NCBI RefSeq assembly: GCF_021730395.1
Contig: NC_069366.1
Span: forward strand, 64,237,001 to 64,301,000
Reading direction: 5' to 3'
Source: Mercenaria mercenaria
Lineage: Eukaryota; Mollusca; Bivalvia; Venerida; Veneridae
Length of the DNA: 64,000 bases
A model generated the notes under the pieces. It made no database searches. It saw nothing but the letters and a program-made list of their open reading frames with translations, and was not told the DNA's origin. Position numbers and translations under genes: made by a program. Each line of letters starts with the position of its first letter. The first letter of the stretch is position 1. This document shows positions 44,701-56,883 of the stretch, piece by piece.

Positions 44701-47700
44701 TTCTTAATTGAGACCTTTCTGTAAGCTTTTTTTCTAATGAAAAAATTAAGCATATATTTCACAAGGTGTGTATACTTACTCATGTTCTTGTTTTAGTTTA
44801 TCAAAGTCACCCTGAATAACACCTACACTTTCCTCAAGTGCCTGTAAAATGAAATATGATACCAATTTTTAAATACTGTGAAATCATTAATATTCGTGGG
44901 GGACTAATTTTCGTGGATTTCGTGGTTGAGTCAATCCATGAAATTTTATCCCAACGAAGAAGTAATAGTTCCATTCATTTTATGTTCTAAAGTTAAAATC
45001 CACGAATTCATATCCCCACGAAATTGCTGTTTTGACCAAAACCACGAAATTTCATGCCCATGAAATTAAATGATTTTATAGTACCTAAGTGATTTACATT
45101 TTTATGTTTTACATGTAATAATACATGCAGGCATCTTGTAACTCATATTCGGAGATAAGTTTATAAAAAGTCTTATCTTAAATCTGTACCCTTGTATTTA
45201 TTAATACATTCCAATTTGTAGTAACAGCCACCTGTGAACAACATACATAACATAAGTTTTATTTCCAATATAAACATTAGCAGTGTATGAAGACCACAGC
45301 AAAGAAAAGGCCATTTTTGGCTCTCCCTGTGGTGTTCTTTATATAAACAGTTTTGCCCATAAATTATATAATGGTAGATATGTGATAATGACTGATATAT
45401 ATAACTGTGTGCAAAGACCACATTTTGCATAGTGAAAATACAGTCTTTATAGGCAGATTCTACTTATAGGCAGAAAGTTTTTATATGCAGGTAGTCCTTA
45501 TTCACAGATCTAAATACACTGCTAGTGATTCAACCAGACAATAACATTAGCAGCCTTTACAGCAAGGTGATCTTTGTTCTTAGGCAGTCTTTACTAAAGG
45601 TATGACAGTACATCTTCATGCTGTAAAATTGACTTACAATATGTTTCTTTTCAAGGGTCTCAAAATCTCTTCTTGGAATGACATCACCGTAGTTAGCTTC
45701 CATTTCACTGAGACGTTGTGAAGCGGCACGCTCATCCTCTCTCGCTTTTCTGTAGAACAGTATGAAAACGTTAGATATGGCTATTAAACTGACTAACTAC
45801 AACAGATAAAGGAATGACATAATAATTACACAAACTTTAGTTTAAACCAAATTTTAGTTTTAAATTACCATTAAGGATCATGTCAGAATTTTTTGTTACC
45901 TCCCATGAAATTCACTTGATGGGAGGTAACCAAACATCAGGCCAGTACGGCATATATAAACTGTTTTCTTTTTTTAAAACTATGTGACAGTTATTAGGTT
46001 AAGGTATTTTGGTTTTGGAGTAAATGTTAAAAATACTTAAATTTGAGAAAAAAAATAACCTAGCAAATGTGACATCAAATTGTAACAGAAATATGCAGAC
46101 AAAATGTTTAGAGCCATCAGCTTATTGATCAAACTTTGAAATAAAAACTGTACATTATTCACATCACTTATATTTTCTAATCTTAATAGTCCACAGTGTC
46201 ATATGAACTGCTTCACAGCAGCCAATATTTTCAGAAATTATATGCTGCTTGATATTTGCATGTAATTTATATTTACTTTGTGAGTCAACTCCTTTGTGAA
46301 TATTAAAAGAAACTAGCTCAGGCAAATAAAAATATATGCAATGTACAGATCTGTAAAATCAGAAATGAGCAGTGCCAATCTATTTAGTATTTACCAGTAC
46401 CTTGCATTTTCAGAAATATAAGCAAAATAATAATTATTTTTCTCAAATTTTACATTTTTAATTATTTTACAAAAAATAAGTCCACATGAAAACTTTGCTT
46501 TCAATAAAATTTAAAGGAAAAAAATACAACTTAAGTTGAGCTTAAGTGTTATTATTGGTATACTGTTTTTTAAATTTGCCACATCTTAGTCATGCAAATA
46601 TATTTGATATAACAACAGAAAAAAAGAAAATATTTACTTGAGAGCGATTTTCAACATAACAGGATCATCTTCCTCTTCATCGTCTTTCTTCTGTGACATC
46701 TGGTAGTCCTCTTGCTGGTATCGTAGATCATTAATATCTGACTGTAGTAGTTTTCGGGCATCACGCTCATCTCTGTACAACTTGTACTGGTTCGCTAGAT
46801 CATCTTGAAGTTTTGATACCTGAGTTTGTAAGTCTTTTCCAACATTTTTCAAATCTTCAATCCTCTGGTACAAGCTTTTGTTTTCTTGTTTAAGGTCTTT
46901 CATTTCTGTTAGAATGATTTCAATGATAAGTTTTTGTTTAAAAACATAAGTATGTATTGATATTATACTGTGAAATCATTAATTTTTATGGGGATTTCAA
47001 TGGTTGCATCAGTTCCCAAAATCAAGTTCCAATGAATAAAAAAGGTCTTTAAAAACTGAAAACAATGAACTTATATCCCCATGAAGTAGCCATTTGAGCC
47101 CAAACCACAAAATTTCATACTCATGAAATTAAATAGTTTCAATGTAACTTGTGCTACAATTGTATATCAAATATTTTATCTTTTACTGTCAAAAAATAAA
47201 GTTAATATACAGTTAATTAAATAATTATTGTATAACTAAATTTTGACAGTATACTATGCTTCACAACATGATTTTTTTTTTCGCCAGCCTAAAAGATAGA
47301 TTTCCTAAGCCTGCATATGTATAAAATGCAACAGAACAGGCATAAGACTATAGACATAGACATACAGTGCAGTTTAAAGACTTTAAATGAATACTTCCAT
47401 TTCTTAACTTTCACTACATATACCTTGCTTTTCTTCATCTCTAATACTCATTATCTTCTGATCACATTGTTCTGATACTGTCACCAACATTTGCTGAAAA
47501 ACAAATCGAGGTCCAGAATTTACAATTAAGAACTGTTACCAGTATTACACTAAAATTCTGATAATAGAATATTACATAGAATGGAAGAAAAATATTTATT
47601 TTACTTTGTCAAAAAGTTAATTCATACATGTGACTTACCTTTAACGGCTCCAGTTCACGTATCTGCTGTCTTTGGAAGGCAAACATCATCTCATATTCAT

Positions 47701-50700
47701 TCTTTATTGCTGACAACAGAGGCTTGTATGTCTTGAAATCTTCTATCAAGTACTCAAATACTTCTCTATGAGCCTTTAATATAAAGATGCATTTTATTTC
47801 AAGCAAAACATGTTAAGAGGAATTAACTTCAAGGATTTACAATATCATTCAATATCTTAAACCTAACAGTTTTTCAAAGCCAAGCAATAATTTAAAAAGG
47901 AAAAATATATAAAACTGGTACCTGTGGAATAATGTGAAAATGTTTGGTTAGACTATGTTATTTAGGTAATTATTGTAGCCAGACTTTTATCTTTTATACG
48001 TTTTTATAAAACATCAGAAATGTCATTGTTACATGGGTCAGAAACTAAAATTGCTAGTGTTATACTTAAAACACAAATGTCACAAGAAAGAAAGCAGCTG
48101 AAAAAGTAGCAAACTTTGATAAAAAAAATAAAAACTTAAATTACCTGTAATCTCAATTCATTTGGTTCTACTTCAGTTACATCTAGTGCACGCAGTTCTT
48201 TCTTTAGGTAATTTTCAAGCTGATCAAGAAATCTTGGTTTTGGAATCATGTTTGGTTTTCCCATCTGTTCATCACTGACGAGCACAAGACTTTTATCTTT
48301 TGTCATCATCATAGAGGTGGTTGGAACAGAGTAACCACTAGCATGGGCAGGCCATGCATCCAGCTCTCCTGTTTTTGTGTCCACATATGGCTGCAAAAAC
48401 ATTAAACATACAAACACTTTAAAATGGCATTAAATTCAATTTCAATATATAGGACAGGTTTGAAGAGCCTGTATGTTCCATTAACTGTTCAAAGAAATTT
48501 AATATATCCAACATCAACTGAAGATATAGAGAATCCATCATTGGTCTTCGGTTAAGATCAGAAAATCCCAACCCGAGGGCGCACCGCTCCAGTCTTAAAC
48601 GAGGCTGAGCCGAGTTTAAGACTTGAGCGGTGCGCCCGAGGGTTGGGATTTCCGATCTTCACCGAACACCAATGATGGATTCTATTTCTCACTTACCACA
48701 ACAGAAATAATAAAAACAAGCATAAAAATATGAAACTACTTAAAACGCGGGAAATTAGCGTCCGTAAGCAGAAGTGACGTCGTGACATTTCAGTGACGCA
48801 CAATAACAAAGTTCCGCTTTAGTTTTATCGTTTGTAGCGTAACGGTACGTTCTTATCATAAAGTAATGAATTTTGAATCGAGAAATACACTATAAGGAAT
48901 GGAGAGAAAAGATAAAGGTACCTGATTTTTAATTATTTTACATAAGTAATATGAATATTCAGTGCATGAAGTAATCCGTCACAGGAGTGTGGGATAACCC
49001 ATGTGAGATAAGATTTTCCAGCACTGCTAAAGATAGAGATTTTTCTGTCCGATAAGTGAGAAATTCTAATTAATATGCTAATTAAGATAACTATTATAAT
49101 AATTAATATTAATATAAATTCATATACTAAAGGGGCCTCTGTGGCAAAAAGATTAAGGACTAACTGTCTGTAGAATTTATGCATGTGAGGAAGTTATCCA
49201 GCAGACTTACAAAAGGTCAGCCGCTTTTAACCAAGTTGCTCACCTGTGCCTGAAATAATGTTAAGTGTGCCACCTAGCGCAATCTTTCTTCAATAAAAAA
49301 GTGGAAAGTGCTGCATCACAACTTTTGATATTTGTTTTTGTATTTTTTTGTTGTATTTAAAGTCACATCAACACAATTTATGGTGACTTTTCCAGTTTTT
49401 GATGGTGGCAGAAGACCGCAGGTGCCCCTCTGTGCATTATTTCAGGCAAGGTGGGCACTTAGGTAGAATCAATGACATTCCATCAGCCAGCTGGATAATG
49501 CTTCCACACATGAAGAATTCAACAGCACAAATAAGTTTTCAAGGGCAAGTGATTTAACTCAGCACCCTTGACCATTTGGCAGAGAGGCCCCACAAGTTGT
49601 TTTAGTGTCTAACTGACACTAACTTAAAAACCAAACACTACAAACAAAAAATTAAAAGCTTATAAACTGTTTTATCTGTTGCATAATATTGATTTATTAA
49701 CACTTTCTCCACTTTTCTACCACTATACTGGTCCAGTGCCTAAATCCGGACACTTTGGTGGATTTTTGACAGTAACTTTGCATTATGAAACCACCCTTAC
49801 AGAAGAAAAAGGCCTGCTGCGTACTCTTGCTGTGTACATACAGCGTATATGATGCGTACATGATGTGTACTGAAATCAAGGGCTTTAAATAGTACGCAGG
49901 ATATACACCGCACATACACCGATAGTACGTTTGTAGTACACTTTTGACATGCAAATGAGCTCTGCCGCGTACTACTTGCTGCGTACATGCTGTGGACTAC
50001 ATAGTACACAGGATGTACGCTGGAGGAATTTAGTATGCGGGAAATAGTACGCAGCATGTACGCGGCACATACACTTTTCACATGCAAATGAGCCTGCGGT
50101 GTACTACCCCTGCGGCGTACATGCAGTGTACTCCTGCGGCGTACATGCTGTGTACTCCTGCGGCGTACATTCTGTGTACTCCTGGCCCGAGTCCTGCGGC
50201 GTACATGCTGTGTACTCCTGCTGCATACATGCTGTGTACTCTTGTGGCGAAACTGCTGTGATAATGTAAATTCCTTACCCCACCAACTTTCTTATGCAAA
50301 TGCGTACATGATGTGTACTGAAATCAAGGGCTTTAAATAGTACGCAGGATATACACCGCACATACACCGATAGTACGTTTGTAGTACACTTTTGACATGC
50401 AAATGAGCTCTGCCGCGTACTACTTGCTGCGTACATGCTGTGGACTACATAGTACACAGGATGTACGCTGGAGGAATTTAGTATGCGGGAAATAGTACGC
50501 AGCATGTACGCGGCACATACACTTTTCACATGCAAATGAGCCTGCGGTGTACTACCCCTGCGGCGTACATGCAGTGTACTCCTGCGGCGTACATGCTGTG
50601 TACTCCTGCGGCGTACATTCTGTGTACTCCTGGCCCGAGTCCTGCGGCGTACATGCTGTGTACTCCTGCTGCATACATGCTGTGTACTCTTGTGGCGAAA

Positions 50701-53491
50701 CTGCTGTGATAATGTAAATTCCTTACCCCACCAACTTTCTTATGCAAATGCTGATCATTTGGACAGAAAAAAACAGAAAAAAGATAAGTGACATGCATCA
50801 ATAAGTATTTACCCTTACCAAAATAATGTAGATTGATGTTATCAAATAAATTAGTATGCTTTTCTCCATCCACTTTTCAATGAAATAAATCAATTTTTGT
50901 AGCATGTAATTTGGTAAACATCTGAAGAAAATGGCGTAACTGCATCAAGGGGAAACAACTTTAATGCAACTAAATATAAGTGTTATAAATTTCAAAGTAT
51001 CTGCGGTGTACATGCAGTGTACTACTTTCTTGTACAAGTCCCTCCTGCGTACATGCAGTGTACTCCTTAAATTTTCAGAGTCTGTGCTGCGTACTTGAAG
51101 TGTACTACTGACCTCCTGCGTACATGCTGTGTACTCGTCGAAATAGTACGCGGCATGTACGCGGCATGCGGTGTATGTAAAATGTACTCCTCTGGCGTAC
51201 TACTGTGTTCGCGGCATATACACAGCAAATACGCAGCATGTACGCCACAGAGGCTTGCTTCTGTAAGGGCACACGTGCATAAAATTTTAACTGTATAATT
51301 TTAGGTTCTTTATAAATCTCTTTGCAAAACAAGTTAACAACAAAATCGTATATTGCTGATTTCAACATAAAAATGTCATCCGAATTGGGTCAGTAAAAGC
51401 TGTCAAAACTGACCTAAATATTCGGACACTATTTGAGGTAATACTATAATTAAAAATGCAATGAATATGTGCATCCAAAAATAACAATAAACACGATTTC
51501 GTTTAAAATAAAGCAGTCAAATACAGTCCTGTAAATATATACAAACATCTCCGTACGAATAAAATTTTATTACCTGTTCATCACGTGATGATATGGACTG
51601 GTTTCTAACTTTATATAATTGCCAAATATAACAATAATATAATAAAATCTATTAGAGCAAAAATTAATGTTTAAAACTTTCTTTCTTACATGCAGATTCT
51701 GTCGCTGTCATTATACATTTTGACACAACTACGAGGATCATTATAATGACACTGCGCAGATTTTATTTAATGAATTGCTTCCCTTGTCTGCATAATGCTG
51801 GCTTTTTTTTCTATTGAATTAATTGATATATAACAGAAATTGGTTAAAACTATTAATAAATACTGAGGGCAGTACAGAATTCTAAAACATGTTTTTACAT
51901 CAGTTTCGATCAGCAAACAAAAAGAGTCGTCTGCAATAGGCAGAATATTTTTCTTGTTTAATCAGTACCTCGTTGCATCTCAGATAACTGGCGCGCGCTG
52001 TATGACGTCATCCCCTTACACACACAATGCTTTTTGTTTTTTTTTGTAGGGGGATAATGTTTTTATTTCATAAGACATATAAATAATTACACACAATGTT
52101 TACTTTATGCAGTGCGGATATTTGAAGGTAGTTTTCTCTGGAAAAGCTTACATTCGTACAGGCTGTTGCTGACAGCTGGTCATCAAAGCTTACGTTTGCG
52201 TCGATCCTGTTCATTTCAGTAAAAAATCATGATCGTAAAGCATTTTTAAACGGTGTCCGAATTATTAAGCACTGTCCGGATTTAGGCACTGAACCAGTAG
52301 ATTTGTAACTACATGTAAAACATATCTGCAGAAAGACTCACTCTAAGAGCTTTTGGTGGAGGCAAGGCATGTACATTTCCTCCCAGTTTGTAAGTTGGTC
52401 CATTAAGGCCTTCAAATCTGCCTCCATGTCGAGGTGAAAATGTTTTTGCCCTGAAAAATGTCATTGTAAATGATAGTTTTATAATACCAGATATTGTCTA
52501 CTAATATCTCAAATCCACTAAAATGTTGTTTTTTTTTACAAATTCTTCTACACTGCATATCAAAAGGCTTCCAACTCCAAATTTTTTATTAGATGAAGAG
52601 GCCAAATAATTGCTAACACTCACATCCATCTCTTGGTTTGAAAAAGGTCATGGTTATATAACTATATAATTACTTAAACCTTGCTAACAATTAGACTGCT
52701 GATGAAGAAAACAACAAGTATGAAAAGACATAACAACTGGGATTTATCAAGCACTGAAAGACACTTATATCAGATCATGTCTGATGTGGGAAACAAAGGA
52801 ACAACAACAAACAGCATTACAGAGAAAGCAGAGACTATAGATTAACTCAGGACCAGTTACTCCTCTTTAAATAATTACACACCAACTTAGACAAGTCAAC
52901 TTCATAAACCAAACAAAAAAAACAAAAAAACCAAAAAACAATTGATAACTGATACCAGTGTTAAAATCATACCATGTACTTTTACTAGAGCTAGTGATCT
53001 ACCACTATATGACTTTTGCATCAACCTGGCTTAAATGGGAACTAGAGCTCTATAACACATTCCTTAAGTTTTCTGAACACATTTGTCCACCAACCTTACA
53101 AAATTTAAAAGCAGAAAACATCCCTTTGAACAAATGATAAAAACTGCAGGGCTGAATGTGCAGTGATTTGATTCTGATTTCAGGGATACTGCAAGAACTC
53201 CCTACTGGTGTTATGTTTAATCGAAATCTCATTTCTTTTATGACATCTGTATATTATTTCACACTGATATGATATATGGACTTTGCTTTACTGAAATAAA
53301 TCGCTTTTCCTGCATTTATCATCATTATCCGAAAGTCTCGTTGAATGGTGTACCCGAGTACTATTCAAATACGATAAATTTGTCGTGCATAGTGACTTGA
53401 CAGCAGCTACAAAGTATATTTTCATGAGTTTGATTGAGATTTACCCAGATAAAGGCGGCAGCCTTGCCACAACAAGTTTTCCTTCACTCAT
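35763..53491 (-). CDS. TSNAXIP1: Translin-associated factor X-interacting protein 1, 16 exons, complete
   Basis: TSNAXIP1 binds TSNAX (TRAX) and is linked to spermatogenesis in mammals. Exons: 53491-53445, 52450-52342, 48390-48145, 47773-47639, 47493-47424, 46905-46638, 45749-45638, 44841-44780, 44371-44282, 42703-42541, 42249-42121, 41694-41524, 40277-40162, 39598-39472, 37274-37168, 35955-35763. They total 2145 nt, 714 aa plus stop; human is about 658. All junctions carry AG/GT and the frame holds. Residues about 102-179 are the signature N-terminal domain (PKPRFLDQLENYLKKEL, then YLIEDFKTYKPLLSAI). Residues about 180-380 are a charged, heptad-like coiled coil (KDLKQENKSLYQRIEDL). Residues about 550-615 hold two EF-hand-like loops that lack some canonical ligands. 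The start gives MSEGKLVVARLPPLSG; no in-frame stop was seen just upstream, so a longer N-terminus is possible. Introns carry several minisatellites, and the donor after exon 12 lies in a tandem repeat. Confidence 0.95.
36460..37110. repeat. Degenerate minisatellite, about 60 bp, in the last TSNAXIP1 intron
   Basis: Repeated text is AACACATGATGGTTGGTGTT, AACATTTGGTTAGATATAAA and CATGATAATTGATGG. Units are clearest from 36780 to 37070 and decay to the left. Confidence 0.75.
37790..39350 (+). mobile_element. R8 element with a strictly 145-bp array
   Basis: The 5' end is TATGTCTACCCCAGGAGACA (hairpin) with CCCCGTCCGTCCGTACGTCA. CCTGA-type landmarks at 37976, 38121, 38266, 38411, 38556, 38701, 38846, 38991 and 39136 are spaced exactly 145 bp. 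Units carry AAAGGTCAAGGTCACAGGGG and GAGAACCACTTGACCCAGAA. The 3' end is near CATTGGGGGAGACATGCGCA. Confidence 0.85.
39661..39819. mobile_element. CTGTGAAATCATT-type MITE
   Basis: CTGTCAAATCATTAATGTGG at the left is mirrored by CAATGATTTCACAG at the right, next to TA. It is a diverged copy of the family at 44876-45081. Confidence 0.55.
40320..40740. repeat. Degenerate minisatellite in TSNAXIP1 intron 12
   Basis: TTAACTGTATGACCTGGCTT and AAATCTTTAATTTGCTTA variants recur about ten times with irregular spacing just beyond exon 13. Confidence 0.7.
41181..41550. repeat. 77-bp tandem repeat carrying copies of the exon 12 donor
   Basis: ATTGATGCTTTGG-type unit starts are at 41181, 41247, 41324, 41401 and 41478. 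Spacing is 66 and then three times 77 bp. Each 77-bp unit has ACTTAC (GTAAGT on the minus strand) and the last bases of exon 12. The first unit lacks 11 bases around the donor. Confidence 0.9.
44876..45081. mobile_element. 206-bp MITE, ends CTGTGAAATCATT, flanked by TA
   Basis: The ends are CTGTGAAATCATTAATATTC and AATGATTTTATAG with TA on both sides. Inside are TTTCGTGGATTTCGTGG and mirrored CCACGAAAT motifs. TA flanks suggest a Tc1/mariner-type MITE. Confidence 0.75.
46968..47144. mobile_element. Second MITE of the CTGTGAAATCATT family
   Basis: It starts CTGTGAAATCATTAATTTTT, has CTTATATCCCCATGAA and CCACAAAATTTCAT, and ends near AAATAGTTTCAATG before TA. It lies 60 bp from TSNAXIP1 exon 6. 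Confidence 0.65.
48530..48683. mobile_element. 154-bp palindrome in TSNAXIP1 intron 2
   Basis: AGAATCCATCATTGGT and GGGCGCACCGCTC are mirrored at the far side (GAGCGGTGCGCCC, ACCAATGATGGATTCT) around a short centre near 48605. It is GC-rich in the inner arms, unlike its surroundings. Confidence 0.8.
49133..49215 (+). mobile_element. SINE fragment (head and middle)
   Basis: GGGGCCTCTGTGGCAAAAAG resembles the SINE head, joined after a deletion to GCATGTGAGGAAGTTATCCA. It faces the SINE at 49345-49591. Confidence 0.55.
49345..49591 (-). mobile_element. tRNA-headed SINE in TSNAXIP1 intron 2
   Basis: The plus strand shows the tail (TTTAAAGTCACATCAACAC), GATGGTGGCAGAAGACCGCA, and the head GGCAGAGAGGCCCC. 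It is diverged, with a weak B box. Confidence 0.75.
49795..51269. mobile_element. GTACGC-rich minisatellite element with short inverted ends
   Basis: CCCTTACAGAAG at the left is mirrored by CTTCTGTAAGGG at the right. The interior is a dense array of GCGTACATGCTGTGTACTCC units and their complements, rich in CpG. It includes a 448-bp direct duplication. Family unassigned. Open frames here (HSMYAAG repeats) are by-products. Confidence 0.75.
49854..50750. repeat. 448-bp direct duplication, identical by eye
   Basis: The copies are 49854-50301 and 50302-50749, from GCGTACATGATGTGTACTGA to CAACTTTCTTATGCAAAT. I saw no difference between them, and the translated frames are the same in both. Confidence 0.85.
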
Positions 53492-53891
53492 TACTCCTAA
53501 ATTTCGAATTTAGTGGAAAATTTTGGATTTTTATGTTGTCATGACAATGTAAATAAAAGGGACTACTTTACGGTAAATGTGCTATTTTCAACTGCTTGAA
53601 AAGTCACTACATTATAATTTGATAGAAATTGTAAATTCATCTTAATTATATATCAGTTGTATGTATTATTATTTTAGAAGCTTAAGAACCAATACGTTAT
53701 AAATAAATGTCGTAAAAGTATATAGTACTTACTTTACATGTTGAATTTTCTTAAACTGCGCATGTCCGGTTATGAGAGTCTATGGGCGGCTGTCAAGAAA
53801 AATGCAAACATTTTAGATTTTTCAGAATAGAGCAAGATGAAAAAAGATAACCCAGTTTCAGAATTTATCGCAAAACATGGAACCTAGATTT

Positions 53892-54229
53892 AGGCCTAAA
53901 AAATTCTTTGTTTCCGGTAACATGCTCCAAAAAATTAGGGTACGTACGTCGGAAGTTTTTTTTTTAAATATTTTTTTATTCATTAAGTGAGACTTTTCGG
54001 AAATTATTTTTGTGTCAAGAAATGAATACAAATAAGGAGGTTATGCCTTTGGAGCATCGGTAAGTTGATTTCTAACATCACTGACCATGTTTAAAGCATA
54101 AAAAGTGCAGTTTTGCAACTTTTTGTTAAAAAGTTGAAAAAAATATTCTCCAAGGCCATAAAAACATTTAGGGTCGGGCCAAAAGTTTAGGGTAGGTCGG
54201 GATACCGGAAACAAACATTTTTTACGCCT
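53892..54229. mobile_element. Small inverted-repeat element
   Basis: AGGCCTAAAAAATTC, TTTGTTTCCGGTA at the left is mirrored by TACCGGAAACAAACATTTTT, TACGCCT at the right. TTAGGGTA motifs lie inside both ends. Confidence 0.6.
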
Positions 54230-54569
54230 TATTTAAACTTACTTTCAATTTTATAAGAAAAGTCCAGTTTCCGATGAGATTTAAAATCAACCCTCCGCTT
54301 GTGAAACCAGCGTGCTAATTGCTAAGCACTCAGCTTTGCAATGAGATAACAAATTATAATACCTGACGTAATATACTGTGCATTGTATTTTATAGATGGA
54401 CTGGCTTTGTTTTGTTTTGTTTTTGTTTTATTCATTTTTTTGTTTCCAGTCAAACTAATCTGAAAATGTTTGACAATTTGTTGTCATCTGCTAAGAAAAA
54501 AGTCCAATGGAATATATGTAAATATTTGAAGGAAATTTATTTGTTAAGGGTTTGAAATCTTGATTACAA

Positions 54570-54672
54570 ATTATTTATACGCATGATTTGAAAGAACTGT
54601 ATACTGTTCATTAGCCAAAGGCATATATATGTCGATTATGCTAATAAATGTTGTTGTTGTTGTTGTTGTTAC
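54570..54672 (+). mobile_element. Possible LINE 3' tail with (TTG)n
   Basis: GGCATATATATGTCGATTAT, GCTAATAAA and then seven or so TTG units resemble the 3' end of LINEs that finish in short repeats. No coding part is attached. Confidence 0.35.
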
Positions 54673-56282
54673 TAATCAATCGTAGGCCCAGCGAGATTTG
54701 AATTTTGAGACCCGTTCCCAAATACAGGTCGATGCCTGGATTTATTTCAAAGAAGTAGATATATATGATATAATAAAAAAGGGGCCTTAATTCAAGGCCC
54801 GGGTGTTAGTTTTGGAACCTGTCTGGGTGTTGGCTGGAGTATTTTTATTGTTTTTGCAATGTTTTAATTGTTGTTTCCCCCTGAATTTATAGATGGACTG
54901 GCAAGTGAACCACAACCTTTAATAGCAGATCTAATAATGGCTGGTTATTTTATATCTCAGTTAATATAAACTTGGATAATGGAATATTTAGGCATCGATC
55001 ATACAGGTATATACAGAAAATGAAGCTAATTTCCCCATACATTCAGGGACTGAAATCTCCAAACAACCGGTTTCTATACGGATTGTCGGAGATAGTGGGA
55101 TTATATAGTGGGACTCTAGGTCAGATCATGCATGGTTCCCATGGTGCATCAACCAATGACTACTGAAAGAAAAGCATTTTAAATCGTTTTCTCTATTTTC
55201 CATCTTTCAGTGCCAATTATTTTTCTCCACAAAGTCCAGCAAGAGGAATTGTCTGCACTGACTGTCTTAAAAACTTTATTATAGATATCTAGTGGGTCGC
55301 AAGTTACGTAAAGTGCTATGTATAATGTAAACTGCTATTTATTTCGTATCATCTGGACAATTTTGCTGTTTTGCATTTTGAATTATTCATTACTCTATAA
55401 TGGGTAAGGATTTTATTGACCTTTTAGCTGAGCTAGAAACCAACACTAGAGGTAAGAGTTATGGAAGGCTTCGGTATTATAAGGTTCAGGAGCTTCGGTA
55501 CGGATCAGTACTGTCAGTCACATTCAGTTAGTTTATTGTTTTTTTTTTATATAACTGAGAAACACATGGTAAGGCCCGACCAGCTTGCACCATTTAGATT
55601 TAACCCTTTGTAAAAGTGTTAAAATATTACGAGAATATTCACACGCTTCCAATGCACGGGTTCTATGTAAATACCTACTTTGTTTTATGAAGTTCCTACT
55701 ACTATTTTTCCGCTCGTGTCATGTTCATAATTATAAAACTATGGATAGTATAGCACGTTTCAAAATTTGAAAAATAATAACTTCTGTCAGGTCGAAATAT
55801 TTGAACTTGATCAATTCACTGAATTCAATAATCAAGGGGTGGGTGAGATTAAATCGGGTAAATTGAATTTTAACATCTTTTTTGCCAACATTTACATTAA
55901 AGAACAATCACAACGTTACACGTCTTTTTGAAGGTCCCATAACTGTCAAAACGGGTCTTCTATTTCGCATTAACTTACATATTACTTATACGTATTTTGT
56001 GTGTGCATATGTATATTAATGTGTTTATCGTTTGACAATATAAATGTTATGCAACTGCATAACTGTCAATTCTCACTAAGAAATGCAGAATTTATAGATT
56101 GTGTAATTCCTGAAATTTTATCAGAATGAATGTGTCTACTATATCATTATTTAATATACAAGTGTAGTTGATACATTAAAAGAAATATTGTATTAACATA
56201 ATCTAAATCATTTATGTTAAATGAAAAGGTTGCAAAAAATATTTGTCAGACCTTCTCCACATTGAAGTCTATGTAATTATAT

Positions 56283-56388
56283 ATATATATGTTTTCACTG
56301 TTCGTCATATCTGTATGTATGCTTGTTATGCCATGATGGGCTAATAGCCTTATGGAATAAATAAAATAAAACTGAAACTGAAACATAT
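56283..56388 (+). mobile_element. Possible LINE 3' tail
   Basis: GTATGTATGCTTGTTATGCC, ATGGGCTAATAGCCTTATGG and AATAAATAAAATAAAA resemble LINE 3' ends with a short hairpin before the tail. No coding part was seen. Confidence 0.4.
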
Positions 56389-56624
56389 TTGAATTGTGAC
56401 ATTGGATTTCAACAAATTATGGTGATAGAAAAGTCAATGATACATTTGCGGGTAAATTGAAAAACAACAACAACAACAACAAAAACAACAACATGTGAAC
56501 CAGTTTGTATCTATGAGTATAATGTAGGCTTGCTTTAAAACACAAGATGCAAAGTATTTCATTAATGCAATTTGAGTTGTATACATATACTTTAAGGGTT
56601 CTTTTTATTTTGGTGGGGGTGGGG

Positions 56625-56843
56625 ACCAATTTCCAGCTTTGGTGGTGGACCCCCAGGTGCCCCTCCGTGCATTACATTTGTATTTTATCACTGGTGGGTA
56701 CGTGGGTAGAACCGCCGATCTTCCGTAAGCCAGCTATATGGCTTTCTCGCATAAAGAATTCAACACCCTGAGTGAGGCTCGAACCTACATCGGCAGAGAT
56801 ATTTGAATTTAGCAACCTTAACCACTCGGACACGGAGACCCCC
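56625..56843 (-). mobile_element. tRNA-headed SINE, lacking the 3' tail
   Basis: The head on the minus strand reads GGGGTCTCCGTGTCCGAGTG and GTAGGTTCGAGCCTCACTC, followed by GAATTCTTTATGCGAGAAAG and TACGGAAGATCGGCGGTTCT. Confidence 0.82.
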
Positions 56844-56883
56844 ACATATACATTCAATTAAGATAATTAAAATAAACATATAT

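Larger units (their letters stand above)
49728..52297. mobile_element. TA-flanked inverted-repeat element carrying a GTAC-rich element
   Basis: CTGGTCCAGTGCCTAAATCC is mirrored at the right (GGATTTAGGCACTGAACCAG) with one mismatch, and TA lies outside both. TCCGGACA and TTCGGACAC motifs lie inside both ends. This is typical of Tc1/mariner or pogo MITE-like elements. The core is filled mostly by the insertion at 49795-51269; no transposase was seen. Confidence 0.78.
53492..56282. other. Left half of the TSNAXIP1-RANBP9/10 intergenic region
   Basis: It holds an inverted-repeat element at 53892-54229 and a LINE-like tail ending in (TTG)n near 54672. The rest is AT-rich, with no coding sequence I recognise. 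Confidence 0.4.

Noticed and set aside
50526-50873. Open frame with repeated HSMYAAG
   Set aside because: It is translation of the GTACGC minisatellite and is present twice only because of the 448-bp duplication.
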